DNA from: Amylibacter sp.
GTDB taxonomy: Bacteria > Pseudomonadota > Alphaproteobacteria > Rhodobacterales > Rhodobacteraceae
Length of the DNA stretch: 7,104 nt
NCBI GenBank assembly: GCA_027083485.1
Contig: JALWOO010000206.1
Location: 1-7,104, forward strand
Direction: 5' to 3'
Below, in pieces: positions 6,669-7,104 of this stretch. Both the position numbers and the translations under genes were made by a program. The notes beneath the pieces were generated by a model, which was given only the letters and a program-made list of their open reading frames with translations, made no database searches and had not been told where the DNA came from. Position 1 is the stretch's first letter. The number at the start of each line of letters is the position of its first letter.

Positions 6669-7104
6669 GTGGCGCTCGACCTCTGGATTGCTTTTGTTGT
6701 TACCTATACGGTGATTTCACTGATCCCGGGGCCGAGCGTGATGATGGTTATCAGCCAAGCCATAAGCCATGGTCCCCGTGCCGCGTTATTCTGTGTTTTG
6801 GGGGATCTGCTTGGCGGAATTATTCTTGTGGCTCTGTCTTTATTCGGGGTCGGAGCGATTTTACAGGCTTCGGCCTTGGCCTTTCAGGCGGTGAAATGGG
6901 CAGGCGTGATTTATCTGGCCTATCTCGGCTATTGCCAGATCAAGGGGGCCAGCACTCATGGCACCGCCAAACCACAACCTGCTGGCAAGGCCGTTAAGGC
7001 GGGGTTCCTGACGGGGGTTTTAAATCCCAAAGCCATTGTTTTTTATATGGCGTTTCTGTCCCAGTTTATGGATGCTACCGTACCGGTCTGGTCGCAATTT
7101 ATTG
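6669..7104 (+). CDS. LysE/RhtB-family amino-acid exporter, 5' part only
   Basis: The gene runs off the window after 145 complete codons; family members are usually about 200-210 residues. It starts with GTG. GAGGA at 6657-6661, inside the end of gcvP, lies 7 nt upstream, so translation is likely coupled to gcvP. The protein is strongly hydrophobic. Membrane segment 1 (about 5-31) holds the family PGP motif at 20-22 followed by SVMMVISQAISHGPRAA. Segment 2 spans about 39-65 and segment 3 about 70-91 (AVKWAGVIYLAYLGY). A short polar loop with Lys and Pro follows, then GFLTGVLNPKAIVFY with the conserved NPK at 119-121. Members export amino acids or related compounds from the cytoplasm, but sequence alone rarely shows which. 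Its place after gcvP suggests, as inference, co-expression with glycine catabolism. The family call is strong; the substrate is unknown. Confidence 0.88.
   Translation, partial: MALDLWIAFVVTYTVISLIPGPSVMMVISQAISHGPRAALFCVLGDLLGGIILVALSLFGVGAILQASALAFQAVKWAGVIYLAYLGYCQIKGASTHGTAKPQPAGKAVKAGFLTGVLNPKAIVFYMAFLSQFMDATVPVWSQFI

Noticed and set aside
6623..6997. 124-codon plus-strand frame overlapping the gcvP end and the exporter gene
   Set aside because: It overlaps two well-supported genes in another frame, and its translation has no hydrophobic segments or family motifs. The exporter frame from 6669 explains this DNA.

Overview
The window looks like a piece of chromosome from a marine Rhodobacteraceae (roseobacter-type) alphaproteobacterium. 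It is moderately GC-rich, every real gene lies on the plus strand, and the protein sequences (Xsc, the three glycine cleavage proteins, the SerB tail) match what I remember of that family. This placement comes from recognising proteins, not from a database search. It is ordinary metabolic chromosome: I see no mobile element, CRISPR array, tRNA, rRNA or phage gene, and no previously undescribed system. The points of interest are in the intergenic DNA.

Layout. Positions 1-155 are the last 50 codons of serB (phosphoserine phosphatase). Positions 156-306 form a 151-bp leader with an exact 12-bp direct repeat, two small inverted repeats and a possible 23-codon leader ORF that ends in an ATGA overlap with the next start. 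xsc (307-2076) encodes sulfoacetaldehyde acetyltransferase and is closed by a strong intrinsic terminator (2096-2132). Positions 2133-2246 are the gcv promoter region, holding a palindrome with 9-bp arms and a pair of ATACCA repeats. Then come gcvT (2247-3341), gcvH (3354-3719) and gcvP (start re-assigned to 3816, end 6665). A hairpin built on a sequence that may be a dispersed Rhodobacteraceae repeat sits in the gcvH-gcvP gap. A LysE/RhtB-family exporter gene starts with GTG at 6669, only 3 bp after gcvP, and runs off the window at 7104.

How the genes fit together. GcvT, GcvH and GcvP, with a lipoamide dehydrogenase encoded elsewhere, cleave glycine to CO2, NH3 and methylene-tetrahydrofolate. 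SerB completes serine synthesis, and serine is the usual source of glycine. Xsc belongs to sulfonate breakdown (taurine, isethionate and others): it turns sulfoacetaldehyde plus phosphate into acetyl phosphate and sulfite. It is separated from gcvTHP by a terminator, so it is probably an independent unit. Its usual partners (pta, tpa/tauXY, tauR) are absent between serB and gcvT. The direct repeat upstream of xsc resembles the TauR binding repeats I remember from Rhodobacter capsulatus, which would connect this lone xsc to a taurine regulon encoded elsewhere.
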